11,557 nt of DNA from an uncultured Clostridia bacterium (GCA_947174175.1 CAMWHW010000009.1:1-11557), one strand, 5' to 3'; shown: positions 1 through 6,649, numbered from the stretch's first letter. A program made the numbers and translations. The notes: generated by a model from the sequence alone, not told the origin.

Positions 1-235
1 TCGCTATAATTACGATATAGCAGGTGATACGCACCTGGTTGGGTATAACCTTTCTCAGCGCGGATATTATCATATTGCTGAGCGTGAGTACCACCAGAAC
101 GCAAAGTCCCATGCCCGCCGCGCTGGTTGCCGAGCTTTTAATCATTGCAAGGGTGGGGCAGGTGCCCAGCACTAACATAAAGGTGGGGTTTGAAAAGATA
201 ATGCCGTCTAAGGTAATTTTCTTGTACTTATTCAT
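1..235 (-). CDS. rnfE: Rnf complex membrane subunit RnfE, N-terminal part (runs off the window)
   Basis: The first 78 codons of an integral membrane subunit of the ferredoxin:NAD+ oxidoreductase Rnf are present; the 3' part is outside the window. The translation begins MNKYKKITLDGIIFSNPTFM and continues with the family signature VLGTCPTLAMIKSSATSAAG, then SNMIISALRKVIPNQVRI and YIVIIA. The CPTLA form identifies RnfE/NqrD rather than its paralogue RnfA/NqrE, which has CPFLG. Cys26 matches the cysteine that, in the NqrD/NqrE structure, helps hold an intramembrane [2Fe-2S] cluster between the paired subunits. The ATG follows the rnfG stop codon after one base, and its ribosome binding site AAGGAGGG lies in the last codons of rnfG. 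By the usual Clostridia order, rnfA and rnfB should follow beyond position 1. Identity is secure. Confidence 0.95.
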   Translation of the reverse strand, partial: MNKYKKITLDGIIFSNPTFMLVLGTCPTLAMIKSSATSAAGMGLCVLVVLTLSNMIISALRKVIPNQVRITCYIVIIA

Positions 236-236
236 T

Positions 237-1205
237 TCAGTTGCCCTCCTTTGCCGCGTTTATTATGGTGTCGTAGTTAGCCAGTGCGAACGCCGCCGCG
301 TTGTAGCATCTTTCGTTGGACTTGGTGGCGCCCGTATTGAGTACGCCGCCCGCGTTGTTTAAATAGCCCTGAACGTCCGCAAGGGTTTTGCCCGTAAGGT
401 CCTTAGCTGCCTGCGCCATCTGGCTTGCGTAGCTGCCCGTACTGCCGTTGACGTCTATATTGTACGCGGTTATCTTCTTGGTGCCGTCAACCTTTATAGT
501 AAAGGTGAAGCGGTCGGGGTCGGAGCTTGCGCTCGTTATTATCTTGTATTCGATTTCTTCGCCGTTTACCGTCCATTCGGTTTGCTTTAAGTCAATAAGT
601 TCGGAGTATTCGTAGCTTACTATTTCCGCACCGCTTGCATAAGCTTTTACGAACTCAACCGCACCGTTTACGCAGTTGCATATTGCGGTGAGGGAGTAGG
701 AAGCGCCCGTGCCTATATATTCGTCGCTCGTCTTATCGCCGTAGGTGAATATCTTGCCGTCGGTATATTCCTCGCCGAACAAGTCGTAAACGTCCGAACC
801 TATATTTCCAACAAGCTCCGCAGCGTCCGCTACCGCATAGCGTAATACTTTACCGATACCCGTTACGGTTGAACCCTGCATTTCGACTGCTATCCAGCAG
901 GTAATGTCGCCGCCGTAACCGCGGGAAGCCGCCTGAACAAGATAATCTTCTTTTTCCTCTATATACCACAGCTTCTGTATGGTTGCGCCGCTTACGTTCG
1001 TATTCTTATCGCTTAAATCCTGCTCGGTTGCGGTCACCGTTTCTCCGCCGTAAACCGCGCCTATCTTGCGGTTGAAGCGTTCCTCGTCGGTTACCTCCAA
1101 AAAGCCCCATGCGATTGAAAGTAATATGCCGCTGACGAGCAGTACGCACAACAGCACGGCTATGCACTTAAAGGCGGTACTCTTAAAAAACTGCTTTACA
1201 GTCAT
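237..1205 (-). CDS. rnfG: Rnf complex subunit RnfG, long form with two FMN-attachment motifs
   Basis: Membrane-anchored flavoprotein subunit of Rnf, passing electrons on the outer face of the membrane through a covalently bound FMN that the family receives from ApbE. A single N-terminal transmembrane helix spans about residues 12-34. A FMN_bind-type domain follows (about 80-190, beginning YLVQAASRGYGGDI) and ends in TGASYSLTAI at 166-175. It is 322 aa, whereas typical RnfG is roughly 180-220 aa. The extra length, about 205-315, looks like a second, more diverged FMN_bind copy ending in TGATKSNERCYNAA at 291-304, which fits the [ST]GAT attachment motif better than the first. In the first motif the acceptor position is Ser169 rather than Thr. 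A further SGAT (72-75) lies at the start of the first domain, where the fold does not place the flavin. The gene follows rnfD after one base with ribosome binding site AAGGAGGG. Identity is secure from position and domain; the two-flavin reading is inference. Confidence 0.92.
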   Translation of the reverse strand: MTVKQFFKSTAFKCIAVLLCVLLVSGILLSIAWGFLEVTDEERFNRKIGAVYGGETVTATEQDLSDKNTNVSGATIQKLWYIEEKEDYLVQAASRGYGGDITCWIAVEMQGSTVTGIGKVLRYAVADAAELVGNIGSDVYDLFGEEYTDGKIFTYGDKTSDEYIGTGASYSLTAICNCVNGAVEFVKAYASGAEIVSYEYSELIDLKQTEWTVNGEEIEYKIITSASSDPDRFTFTIKVDGTKKITAYNIDVNGSTGSYASQMAQAAKDLTGKTLADVQGYLNNAGGVLNTGATKSNERCYNAAAFALANYDTIINAAKEGN

Positions 1206-1206
1206 C

Positions 1207-2256
1207 TTATTTGCCCTCCTTTTGCTTTTTTACTTTCTTATAGCCGAAGGGCTTTCTTACGATATACGTATCGATGAGGGGTACCAGCAGGTTCATAATC
1301 ATAATTACGAAGGATACGACCTCAATCTTGGTAAGGTATCTTAAAACCGCCGTAAGCACGCCGAGCGCAACGTAATAAACTATCTGTCCGTAAACGCCCT
1401 TGGGTGAAGTTACGTAGTCGGTAGCCATGAATATCGCGGCAAACATAAGTCCGCCCGACATTGCAAAGTCAAGGAAGAGGTTGATTTCGAACGACTTGGA
1501 GCCGATAGCCGCAAGGCATACCGAGAGGAAGCTTGCAATTACTATGAACAGTAAGGGCTGCCACCATTTAATGACTCTGCGCACTACCAGATATAAGTAT
1601 CCGACGATAAGTGCAAGCGTGCACGTCTCGCCTATACAGCCCGCAACGCCAGTGCCCAGGAACAGGTCCAGAAGCGAAACGTAGCTTCCCGCGTTTGCTC
1701 CGCTTCCCGCCGCGGGAAGAAGTCCCGCAAGATTGGTTGCGCCCGTAAAGATTATACTGCCGTTGCCGATAGGTCCTATCGCGCAGGCGGTGTACGCGGT
1801 AATCGAGAAGCTTATAAACATAAATATTCTTCCCGTTGCCGCGGGGTTGACGAGGTTTTTACCCGTGCCGCCGAACACCATCTTTACGATTGCTATCGAG
1901 AAGATTGCACCTATAAGCACCTGATACCACTGTGCCGTGGGGGGAAGTATCAGCGCAAGGATAAGTCCCGTCACTACCGAGGTGTAGTCAAACTGTTTCC
2001 ACCATTTCTTGCACACCTCGCCCGCGTGACTGCACTTGTCGGAAAAGCCCTTGTTCGCAATAAAGAAGTACACGAACTCGGTTGCCACCGCCGCAAGCAC
2101 GGAGGTTATTTCCAGCACGAACGCGTTCAGTCTGAAATACACTATCGCCATAACCGCCGCAGGAATAAGCGCGATTATGACGTCAAGCATAATGCCCTTG
2201 GTCGTCCGCTTGGATTTAACGTGAGGAGGAGTGGATATTACTACGCTGTTATCCAT
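1207..2256 (-). CDS. rnfD: Rnf complex membrane subunit RnfD
   Basis: Polytopic membrane subunit of Rnf (NqrB/RnfD family), 349 aa, with about nine to ten hydrophobic segments from residue 20 to 332. It carries a covalent FMN in the family and contributes to ion translocation. Family landmarks are GGTGKNLVNPAATGR (129-143), the flavin-attachment motif TGAT at 171-174 followed by NLAGLLPA, GCIGETCTLALI (206-217), and FMATDYVTSP (276-285). The predicted FMN acceptor is Thr174. Between this motif and the next helix there is a Gly/Ser/Ala-rich loop. The start codon overlaps the end of rnfC by 8 bases (ATGGATAA), with ribosome binding site AAGGAG inside rnfC, so translation is probably coupled. 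The protein ends KKQKEGK, and the bases coding KEG are the ribosome binding site of rnfG. Confidence 0.96.
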   Translation of the reverse strand: MDNSVVISTPPHVKSKRTTKGIMLDVIIALIPAAVMAIVYFRLNAFVLEITSVLAAVATEFVYFFIANKGFSDKCSHAGEVCKKWWKQFDYTSVVTGLILALILPPTAQWYQVLIGAIFSIAIVKMVFGGTGKNLVNPAATGRIFMFISFSITAYTACAIGPIGNGSIIFTGATNLAGLLPAAGSGANAGSYVSLLDLFLGTGVAGCIGETCTLALIVGYLYLVVRRVIKWWQPLLFIVIASFLSVCLAAIGSKSFEINLFLDFAMSGGLMFAAIFMATDYVTSPKGVYGQIVYYVALGVLTAVLRYLTKIEVVSFVIMIMNLLVPLIDTYIVRKPFGYKKVKKQKEGK

Positions 2257-3673
2257 TTTTGGTCTCCTTTTCGTTTTTTTCTGTATCTTTGGGTTTCTCT
2301 GCTTTGCCGTCCTCGGTCAGGGGAACGGTAGGCGCCGAGCTGCCCTTCTGGTCGACGGGCTTGACCGCGGGCGCGGGTACGCCCTTGTTGCGCATATAAG
2401 CCTTGGTCTTTCTTATCGCCTGAATAAGGGGGCGTTTTGCGGGGCATGTGTATTCGCACGCGCCGCATTCGATGCACGCAAGCGTGTTGCCCAGCTTTGC
2501 CGCCGCCTCGAAGTTGCCCGCCGCCGAATAGAACGCCGTCTGCATGGGCATCAGGTGCATGGGGCAGACGTCCGCGCACATTCCGCAGTTGAGGCAGGGG
2601 GTAGGCTCCTCGGCAGCCGCTTCCTTTGCGGTCATAAGCAGCACGCCAGAAGTCGTCTTGTGCGTGTACACGTCGTATGTGGCAAGCGCAAGTCCCGTCA
2701 TAGGTCCGCCCTGAACTACTTTCCTGGGCGGTTCGCTCTCGCCGCCGCAGTAGTCTACTATTGCCTTTACGGGGGTGCCGACCTTTACCCAAAGGTTCTT
2801 GGGCTGTTTAACGGCTCCGCCCGAAACGGTTAAAATTCTCTCGTAAAGGGGCTTGCCCTTTTCAACCGCCTCGCACACCGCAAACGCCGTTGCAACGTTC
2901 TGCACTACAACGCCGCTGTCCGCAGGCAGTTTGCCTATTCCGACCTTTCTGCCCGTGGTCACGTATATAAGGTGTTTTTCGCTTCCCATAGGGTACTGCT
3001 TTTTAAGTATAACGGGCTGAATATCGTCGTACTTTTCAAACGCCGCAATGCAGTCGGGCTTGTTTGCCTCTATGCCGATTATAATCTTGTCCACGCCAAG
3101 CGCTTTGGCAATAAGCCGCGCGCCGCGCGCAATCTCGTCGGTGTTTTCAAGCATAAGCCTGTGGTCGCAGGTAAGATAGGGTTCGCACTCCGCGCCGTTC
3201 AAAATCAGCGTATCGACGGGCGTTCTAGGCGCAACCTTAACCGCCGCGGGGAAGCCCGCGCCGCCCAGACCTACTATGCCGCAGTCCTTTATGCGCTGTT
3301 TTATTGCCGCCGCGTCGGGGTCGGTTAAAGGGGGCAGATAGGCCTTTTCGCCGCTGCCGTCGCCCTTAATTACGATATAGGTCTCCGTGCCGCCGTTCGC
3401 ACCCGTAAGGGGCTTGATATCAACTACCTCGCCCGCAATGCTTGCAAAGACGTCCGAAGATATGGCGCCGTCGGCCTTGGCTATCAGTTCGCCCTCTTTG
3501 ACTTTCTTTCCCTTTTCAACGCAGACCGCCGCGGGTTTGCCCAGCGATTGCGAAAGGGAGATATAAACTTCCTCCGGCGCGGGCATTATCTCCTTAGCAA
3601 TTCCGCACGCAAGCGACTTTTTGTCGTGAACGTGTATGCCGGCGAAGAAAGGTTTGCCTTTAATTGCTTTCAA
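2249..3673 (-). CDS. rnfC: Rnf complex NADH-binding subunit RnfC (TTG start)
   Basis: Cytoplasmic subunit of Rnf that handles the NAD(H) end of the reaction through FMN and two [4Fe-4S] clusters; 474 aa from the start chosen here. Landmarks are GLGGAGFP (135-142, the flavin/NADH-binding loop shared with the complex I 51-kDa family), NGAECEPYLTCD (159-170), GGPMTG (322-327), and two ferredoxin-type CxxCxxCxxxCP motifs with cysteines at 360/363/366/370 and 400/403/406/410. After about residue 425 there is a short charged, probably unstructured Lys/Glu/Pro tail, where many RnfC proteins have a long repetitive one. I chose the TTG at 3673 because AGGAGGG lies 5 bases before it. The in-frame TTG at 3688 would put that site inside the coding sequence and has no site of its own. 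The gene overlaps the preceding gene by 14 bases. Confidence 0.95.
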   Translation of the reverse strand: MKAIKGKPFFAGIHVHDKKSLACGIAKEIMPAPEEVYISLSQSLGKPAAVCVEKGKKVKEGELIAKADGAISSDVFASIAGEVVDIKPLTGANGGTETYIVIKGDGSGEKAYLPPLTDPDAAAIKQRIKDCGIVGLGGAGFPAAVKVAPRTPVDTLILNGAECEPYLTCDHRLMLENTDEIARGARLIAKALGVDKIIIGIEANKPDCIAAFEKYDDIQPVILKKQYPMGSEKHLIYVTTGRKVGIGKLPADSGVVVQNVATAFAVCEAVEKGKPLYERILTVSGGAVKQPKNLWVKVGTPVKAIVDYCGGESEPPRKVVQGGPMTGLALATYDVYTHKTTSGVLLMTAKEAAAEEPTPCLNCGMCADVCPMHLMPMQTAFYSAAGNFEAAAKLGNTLACIECGACEYTCPAKRPLIQAIRKTKAYMRNKGVPAPAVKPVDQKGSSAPTVPLTEDGKAEKPKDTEKNEKETKNG

Positions 3674-4241
3674 TTGTTCCCTCCTCAATATTTTTTTGTT
3701 GATTATTATTCGTTAAGCTGGTGACGCGCGTAAAAACTTTGGTCGGTACGCGCTTGACTATCAAGGTTACCGCCGCGCCTATAAACGCGCCGGACAGCAC
3801 TCCCAGAAGTATAAGATAGGGTGCGTAGTAAAATGCAAGCGGCGTCGAAGATAAAAGCACGAACACCGCGTTCTGCGTAAAGTTGTGGAAAGCCGCGGCA
3901 ACCACGCTCACGCAGATAAGCGAAATTTTCGGGTGCACGCAGTAAATAAGTATGGAGCTGACCGCCATCGAAACCACTCCGCCCGTAAAGCTGTACAAAA
4001 CGGCGGAAAGGTTGCCAGCAAACACCGCGCCCAGGACGGTGCGAACGCCGACTATAATAAACGCTTCCAGCGGTGAAAACATAACCAGTGCTATAAACGA
4101 AAAGGCGTTTGCAAGCCCCAGTTTAGCCCCCGGAATAAGCAGAGGGGGAAACAGGTTTTCTATTAAGAAAGTTATCAGACTAAGCGCCGTCAGCACGCCC
4201 AGCACGGCAAGTTTCTTTGCCGTAAAGCGTTTTTCACCCAT
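3660..4241 (-). CDS. Gx transporter family membrane protein (Hpre_diP_synt_I family)
   Basis: A 193-aa integral membrane protein with five to six hydrophobic segments between residues 10 and 163 and a polar C-terminal tail rich in Asn, Gln and Glu. It matches the family called Gx transporter or heptaprenyl diphosphate synthase component I, whose fold resembles the substrate-binding (S) subunits of ECF transporters. Visible family elements are IPGAKLGLANAF (36-47), VGVRTVLGAVFAG (64-76), SFTGGVVSM (84-92) and the HN motif AAAFHNFTQ (115-123). The substrate is not established. It is first in the transcript and overlaps rnfC by 14 bases, so it is co-produced with Rnf; family members are often found near rnf and flavinylation genes. 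A role in supplying a flavin or quinone precursor is inference only. No ribosome binding site precedes the ATG, and the promoter -10 box is only 9 bases upstream, suggesting an almost leaderless mRNA. Confidence 0.85.
   Translation of the reverse strand: MGEKRFTAKKLAVLGVLTALSLITFLIENLFPPLLIPGAKLGLANAFSFIALVMFSPLEAFIIVGVRTVLGAVFAGNLSAVLYSFTGGVVSMAVSSILIYCVHPKISLICVSVVAAAFHNFTQNAVFVLLSSTPLAFYYAPYLILLGVLSGAFIGAAVTLIVKRVPTKVFTRVTSLTNNNQQKNIEEGTIESN
3679..3685 (-). promoter_or_regulatory. Ribosome binding site that fixes the rnfC start
   Basis: AGGAGGG on the minus strand, 5 bases before the TTG at 3673. It lies within the final codons of the upstream Gx-family gene (encoding EEG) and is the reason for preferring the shorter RnfC start. 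Confidence 0.8.
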
Positions 4242-4250
4242 ATATACCCA

Positions 4251-4279
4251 ATTATATACTATTTTTCTTAAATAGTAAA
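4251..4279 (-). promoter_or_regulatory. Promoter of the Gx-rnfCDGE operon
   Basis: On the minus strand, TTTACT (4274-4279) and a perfect TATAAT (4251-4256) are separated by exactly 17 bases, the vegetative sigma-factor arrangement. Nine bases separate TATAAT from the ATG at 4241. Initiation at the usual distance, near 4244, would leave a leader of about 3 nt and no room for a ribosome binding site. The same TTTACT-17-TATAAT architecture occurs upstream of rqcH. Confidence 0.75.
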
Positions 4280-4335
4280 TAGCGCGCGCGAAAATTTAGC
4301 TGAAAAATATTAATGATTTGTTGCCGCCGCGCGTA

Positions 4336-4364
4336 TTGACAAAGTGCGCCCGAAATATTATAAT
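4336..4364 (+). promoter_or_regulatory. Consensus promoter of the M18 aminopeptidase gene
   Basis: TTGACA (4336-4341), a 17-base spacer and TATAAT (4359-4364) match the vegetative promoter consensus perfectly. Transcription should start near 4371. It is divergent from the rnf operon promoter, with 56 bases between the two -35 boxes. That AT-rich interval also holds a short alternating GC run (4282-4290), but I see no clear operator in it. Confidence 0.9.
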
Positions 4365-4395
4365 GTCGTGTGGAAAAATAAAAAGGAGATAAGGT

Positions 4396-5757
4396 ATGGA
4401 ATACGAATACAAGCGCAGAAATTGTTACAAGGAGGCGGACGAAAAGGAGCTTAAAGCCATCTTCGATTACGCGGAAGGCTATAAAGACTTTTTATACACT
4501 TCCAAGACCGAGCGCGGCGCAACGGCTACCGCAAAAAAGCTGTGCGAGGCTAAGGGTTACAAGCCCTATACGTTCGGCGACAAGATAAAGGCGGGCGACA
4601 AGCTTTACTTCGTAAACCGCGACAAAAACATATTTATTATCAGAGTGGGCACCAACGACGTTGCAAAGCACGGCGTAAAGATTATGGCGGCGCATGTCGA
4701 CAGCCCCCGTCTTGACTTAAAGCCCAATCCTCTGTTCGAAGACGGCGGAATGGCGTTTTTAAAGACGCACTACTACGGCGGAATCAAAAAGTACCAGTGG
4801 CCGACCATTCCCCTTGCGCTGCACGGCGTGGCAATGCTTCCCGGCGGCAAGCGCGTGGACGTCTGCATAGGAGAGGACGAGGGCGACCCAATATTCTATA
4901 TATCCGACCTTTTGCCCCACCTTGCGCAGGAGCAGAGCTCCAAGCCCCTCGGCAGTGCAATCAGCGGCGAAAACCTTAACGCCGTAATTACGTCCATTCC
5001 CGACGGTGACGACGACGCGGGAGTTAAGAGCGCGGCTTTAAAACTTCTGCACGACAAATACGGCATAACCGAAGTCGATTTTCAGACCAGCGAACTGTGC
5101 TTTGTTCCCGCAGGCAAGCCCCGCGACGTAGGGCTGGACCGCGCGCTCATATCGGGCTACGGTCACGACGACAAGGTGTGCGCTTATCCCGAAATGACGG
5201 CGCTTTTCGACTGCAATTCCAAGGATACGCTTATCGCCGTTTTCGCCGACAAGGAGGAGACGGGAAGTAACGGCGTAACGGGTATGCAGTCGCGCGTTAT
5301 ACTCGATCTGATAGAGTGCGTTTCGCGCGCGCTGGGTGCCGACCCCGTGATTGTAAGATACAATTCCAAATGCGTTTCCGCCGACGTCACCGCGGCCTAC
5401 GACCCTGCATATTCAGACGTTTACGAAAAGCGCAACGCTTCGTTTATCCACTGCGGCGCATCGCTCACCAAGTATCACGGTTCGCGCGGCAAGAACTCCA
5501 CCAACGACGCTTCCGCCGAAATGGTGGGATACCTTCGCGACGCCTTCGACAAGGCTGGCGTTATCTGGCAGACGGGTGAGCTGGGCAAGATAGATATAGG
5601 CGGAGGCGGCACCGTTGCAATGTACATTGCCAACCTCGGCATAGACACCTGCGATATGGGCGTTCCCGTGCTTTCCATGCACGCGCCCTACGAGGTCGTT
5701 TCCAAAGCAGACTTGTACTCTATGCACAAAGCAATGGTTGCTTTCTGCGAAGCATAA
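4396..5757 (+). CDS. M18 family zinc aminopeptidase (aspartyl aminopeptidase-like)
   Basis: A cytosolic dinuclear-zinc aminopeptidase of 453 aa, normal for family M18, which removes N-terminal residues (acidic ones in characterised members) from peptides. Metal and catalytic positions expected from DNPEP are all present: His100 in AAHVDSPRLDLKP, Asp258 in GYGHDDKVCAY, catalytic Glu287 and ligand Glu288 in DKEETGSNG, Asp330 in VSADVTAAYDP, and His429 in LSMHAPYEVVSKAD. The segment around KYHGSRGKNSTNDASAE (359-375) matches the family substrate-side region, and IGGGGTVA (401-408) is also conserved. It is preceded by AAGGAG 7 bases from the ATG and stands alone between its own promoter and terminator. 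Its likely job is peptide turnover. Substrate preference cannot be read from sequence, so I give no symbol; apeA is the usual name for a bacterial member. Confidence 0.95.
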   Translation: MEYEYKRRNCYKEADEKELKAIFDYAEGYKDFLYTSKTERGATATAKKLCEAKGYKPYTFGDKIKAGDKLYFVNRDKNIFIIRVGTNDVAKHGVKIMAAHVDSPRLDLKPNPLFEDGGMAFLKTHYYGGIKKYQWPTIPLALHGVAMLPGGKRVDVCIGEDEGDPIFYISDLLPHLAQEQSSKPLGSAISGENLNAVITSIPDGDDDAGVKSAALKLLHDKYGITEVDFQTSELCFVPAGKPRDVGLDRALISGYGHDDKVCAYPEMTALFDCNSKDTLIAVFADKEETGSNGVTGMQSRVILDLIECVSRALGADPVIVRYNSKCVSADVTAAYDPAYSDVYEKRNASFIHCGASLTKYHGSRGKNSTNDASAEMVGYLRDAFDKAGVIWQTGELGKIDIGGGGTVAMYIANLGIDTCDMGVPVLSMHAPYEVVSKADLYSMHKAMVAFCEA

Positions 5758-5777
5758 AATTACTTTTTGAAAATAAT

Positions 5778-5815
5778 AAGCGCCCCGCGCAAAACCTGCG
5801 CGGGGCGCTTTTTTT
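5778..5815. terminator. Strong, probably bidirectional intrinsic terminator
   Basis: A 13-bp perfect stem (AAGCGCCCCGCGC, 5778-5790, with 5798-5810) closes a 7-nt loop AAAACCT and is followed on the plus strand by a T run. It ends the aminopeptidase transcript. On the minus strand the same stem is followed by ATTATTTT, so it probably also ends the convergent rqcH operon, whose last stop codon is at 5821. Confidence 0.93.
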
Positions 5816-5820
5816 CTTTA

Positions 5821-6183
5821 TTAACCCCCGAATATGGCTTTAAGAATCAAGCCGAAAATAAAGGTTGCGGTGGCGCCTATAAGGCCCAAAAATATCTTGT
5901 AAAGGACGTCCTGCCGTCTCTGTTTTTCCTTGCGCTTGTAGGCAAGTCCGCTCTCTTTAAGCGAAATAACGTACATCTTTTCGCCCTTGCGTTCGGAAGA
6001 AATCACGTCCAGATATCCGTCGGTCTGCAATGCGTAAAGGGCGTCGTCCAGGCGTTCGTAGCTGTACTTTCTGCCCGCGGGAAGAATACTCATAATATCC
6101 AGCGGAGAGATAAGACAACCGTCCGTGCCGTCGCAGAGGCAGTACACGGCGCGCATCACGTCGTTTTCACAGCGGCTCAGCAT
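5821..6183 (-). CDS. Small tail-anchored protein with winged-helix-like domain, copy 2
   Basis: A 120-aa protein I cannot assign to a named family. Residues 1-75 look like a winged helix: short helices, then SYERLDDALYALQTDGYLDV (41-60) as the likely recognition-helix and wing region. A basic stretch KRKEKQRR (83-90) and one hydrophobic segment (about 96-117) follow, ending at the C-terminus. The basic residues before the helix predict a cytosolic N-terminal domain and a membrane-anchored tail. The first domain resembles the gene just upstream; the shared pattern is LP, then L-x2-AL-x2-L, then GY[IL]DV. I chose the ATG at 6183 because it follows the upstream stop after one base (TGATATG), typical of coupled translation. 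Reading further upstream would add about 40 residues coded inside the neighbouring gene in another frame. It is last in the rqcH operon. DNA binding is inference. Confidence 0.72.
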   Translation of the reverse strand: MLSRCENDVMRAVYCLCDGTDGCLISPLDIMSILPAGRKYSYERLDDALYALQTDGYLDVISSERKGEKMYVISLKESGLAYKRKEKQRRQDVLYKIFLGLIGATATFIFGLILKAIFGG

Positions 6184-6184
6184 A

Positions 6185-6574
6185 TCACAGCACCGCCCCC
6201 AAAACGGCGGCAACGCAGCCGCCCACGGCTCCGCCCGCGAATGCGCACAGCGCCGATATAGCGTAAAACTTTTTCGGGATAGAGGGAGTATCGTATACGG
6301 CAACCGTATCTGCTGCGGCGTCTTCTGCCGCGGGTTCTTCCTTTATGACCGGCTCGTATCTTCTATACGAGCATATGCAAAAGGCGTTGCCGCGCGCGTA
6401 CTTGACGTCGATATATCCGCCGCCCGTCAGATTTTTAAGCGCGGCTTCCAGCGTTTCGCGGTTGCGCATATCCTCGGGCAGTGCGTCCAGAAGTTCCTCT
6501 TCGTAAAAGATTTTATATCCGCCCGTGCCTGCCTCGCACAGTTGGGCGGAAAGATTGGTGCAGATTTCTTCCAT
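6185..6574 (-). CDS. Small tail-anchored protein with winged-helix-like domain, copy 1
   Basis: A 129-aa protein of no recognised family. Residues 1-70 look like a compact winged-helix domain, with EELLDALPEDMRNRETLEAA (26-45) followed by LKNLTGGGYIDVKYARGNAF (46-65). An acidic, alanine-rich linker (about 75-98, with EEPAAEDAAAD) comes next, then a glycine/alanine-rich hydrophobic segment (about 103-127) that ends the protein. The layout of soluble domain, linker and C-terminal anchor matches the next gene, and the domains appear homologous. The linkers differ: acidic here, basic there. No clear ribosome binding site precedes the ATG. The bases before it can form a weak 5-bp hairpin (CCATT with AATGG) covering the start codon. 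It lies 75 bases after the preceding gene, which makes it the loosest junction in the operon. Confidence 0.7.
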   Translation of the reverse strand: MEEICTNLSAQLCEAGTGGYKIFYEEELLDALPEDMRNRETLEAALKNLTGGGYIDVKYARGNAFCICSYRRYEPVIKEEPAAEDAAADTVAVYDTPSIPKKFYAISALCAFAGGAVGGCVAAVLGAVL

Positions 6575-6593
6575 TTACTTTTAATAATGGAAC

Positions 6594-6607
6594 AAAACGC
6601 GCGTTTT
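6594..6607. repeat. 14-bp perfect palindrome between operon genes
   Basis: AAAACGCGCGTTTT is perfectly self-complementary. It lies in the 75-base gap before the first tail-anchored winged-helix gene, 20 bases upstream of its ATG. With no loop it is a poor RNA hairpin and is better explained as a protein-binding site, if it is anything. The remainder of the gap shows no convincing promoter. Confidence 0.4.
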
Positions 6608-6649
6608 TATTCGCTTTAAAGGCTATTTGGCGGAAGCGGAAAGAACCGT

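Noticed and set aside
2231..2833. A 200-codon plus-strand open frame opposite rnfC
   Set aside because: It is antisense to conserved rnfC sequence including both iron-sulphur motifs, is arginine-rich, and shows no family features.
3674..3688. A longer rnfC starting at TTG 3688
   Set aside because: Those codons are the ribosome binding site AGGAGGG for the TTG at 3673, and no site precedes 3688.
6184..6303. An N-terminal extension of the second winged-helix gene to 6303
   Set aside because: The added residues are coded out of frame inside the upstream gene and look unstructured. The ATG at 6183, one base after the upstream stop, is a typical operon start and gives the domain a sensible N-terminus.
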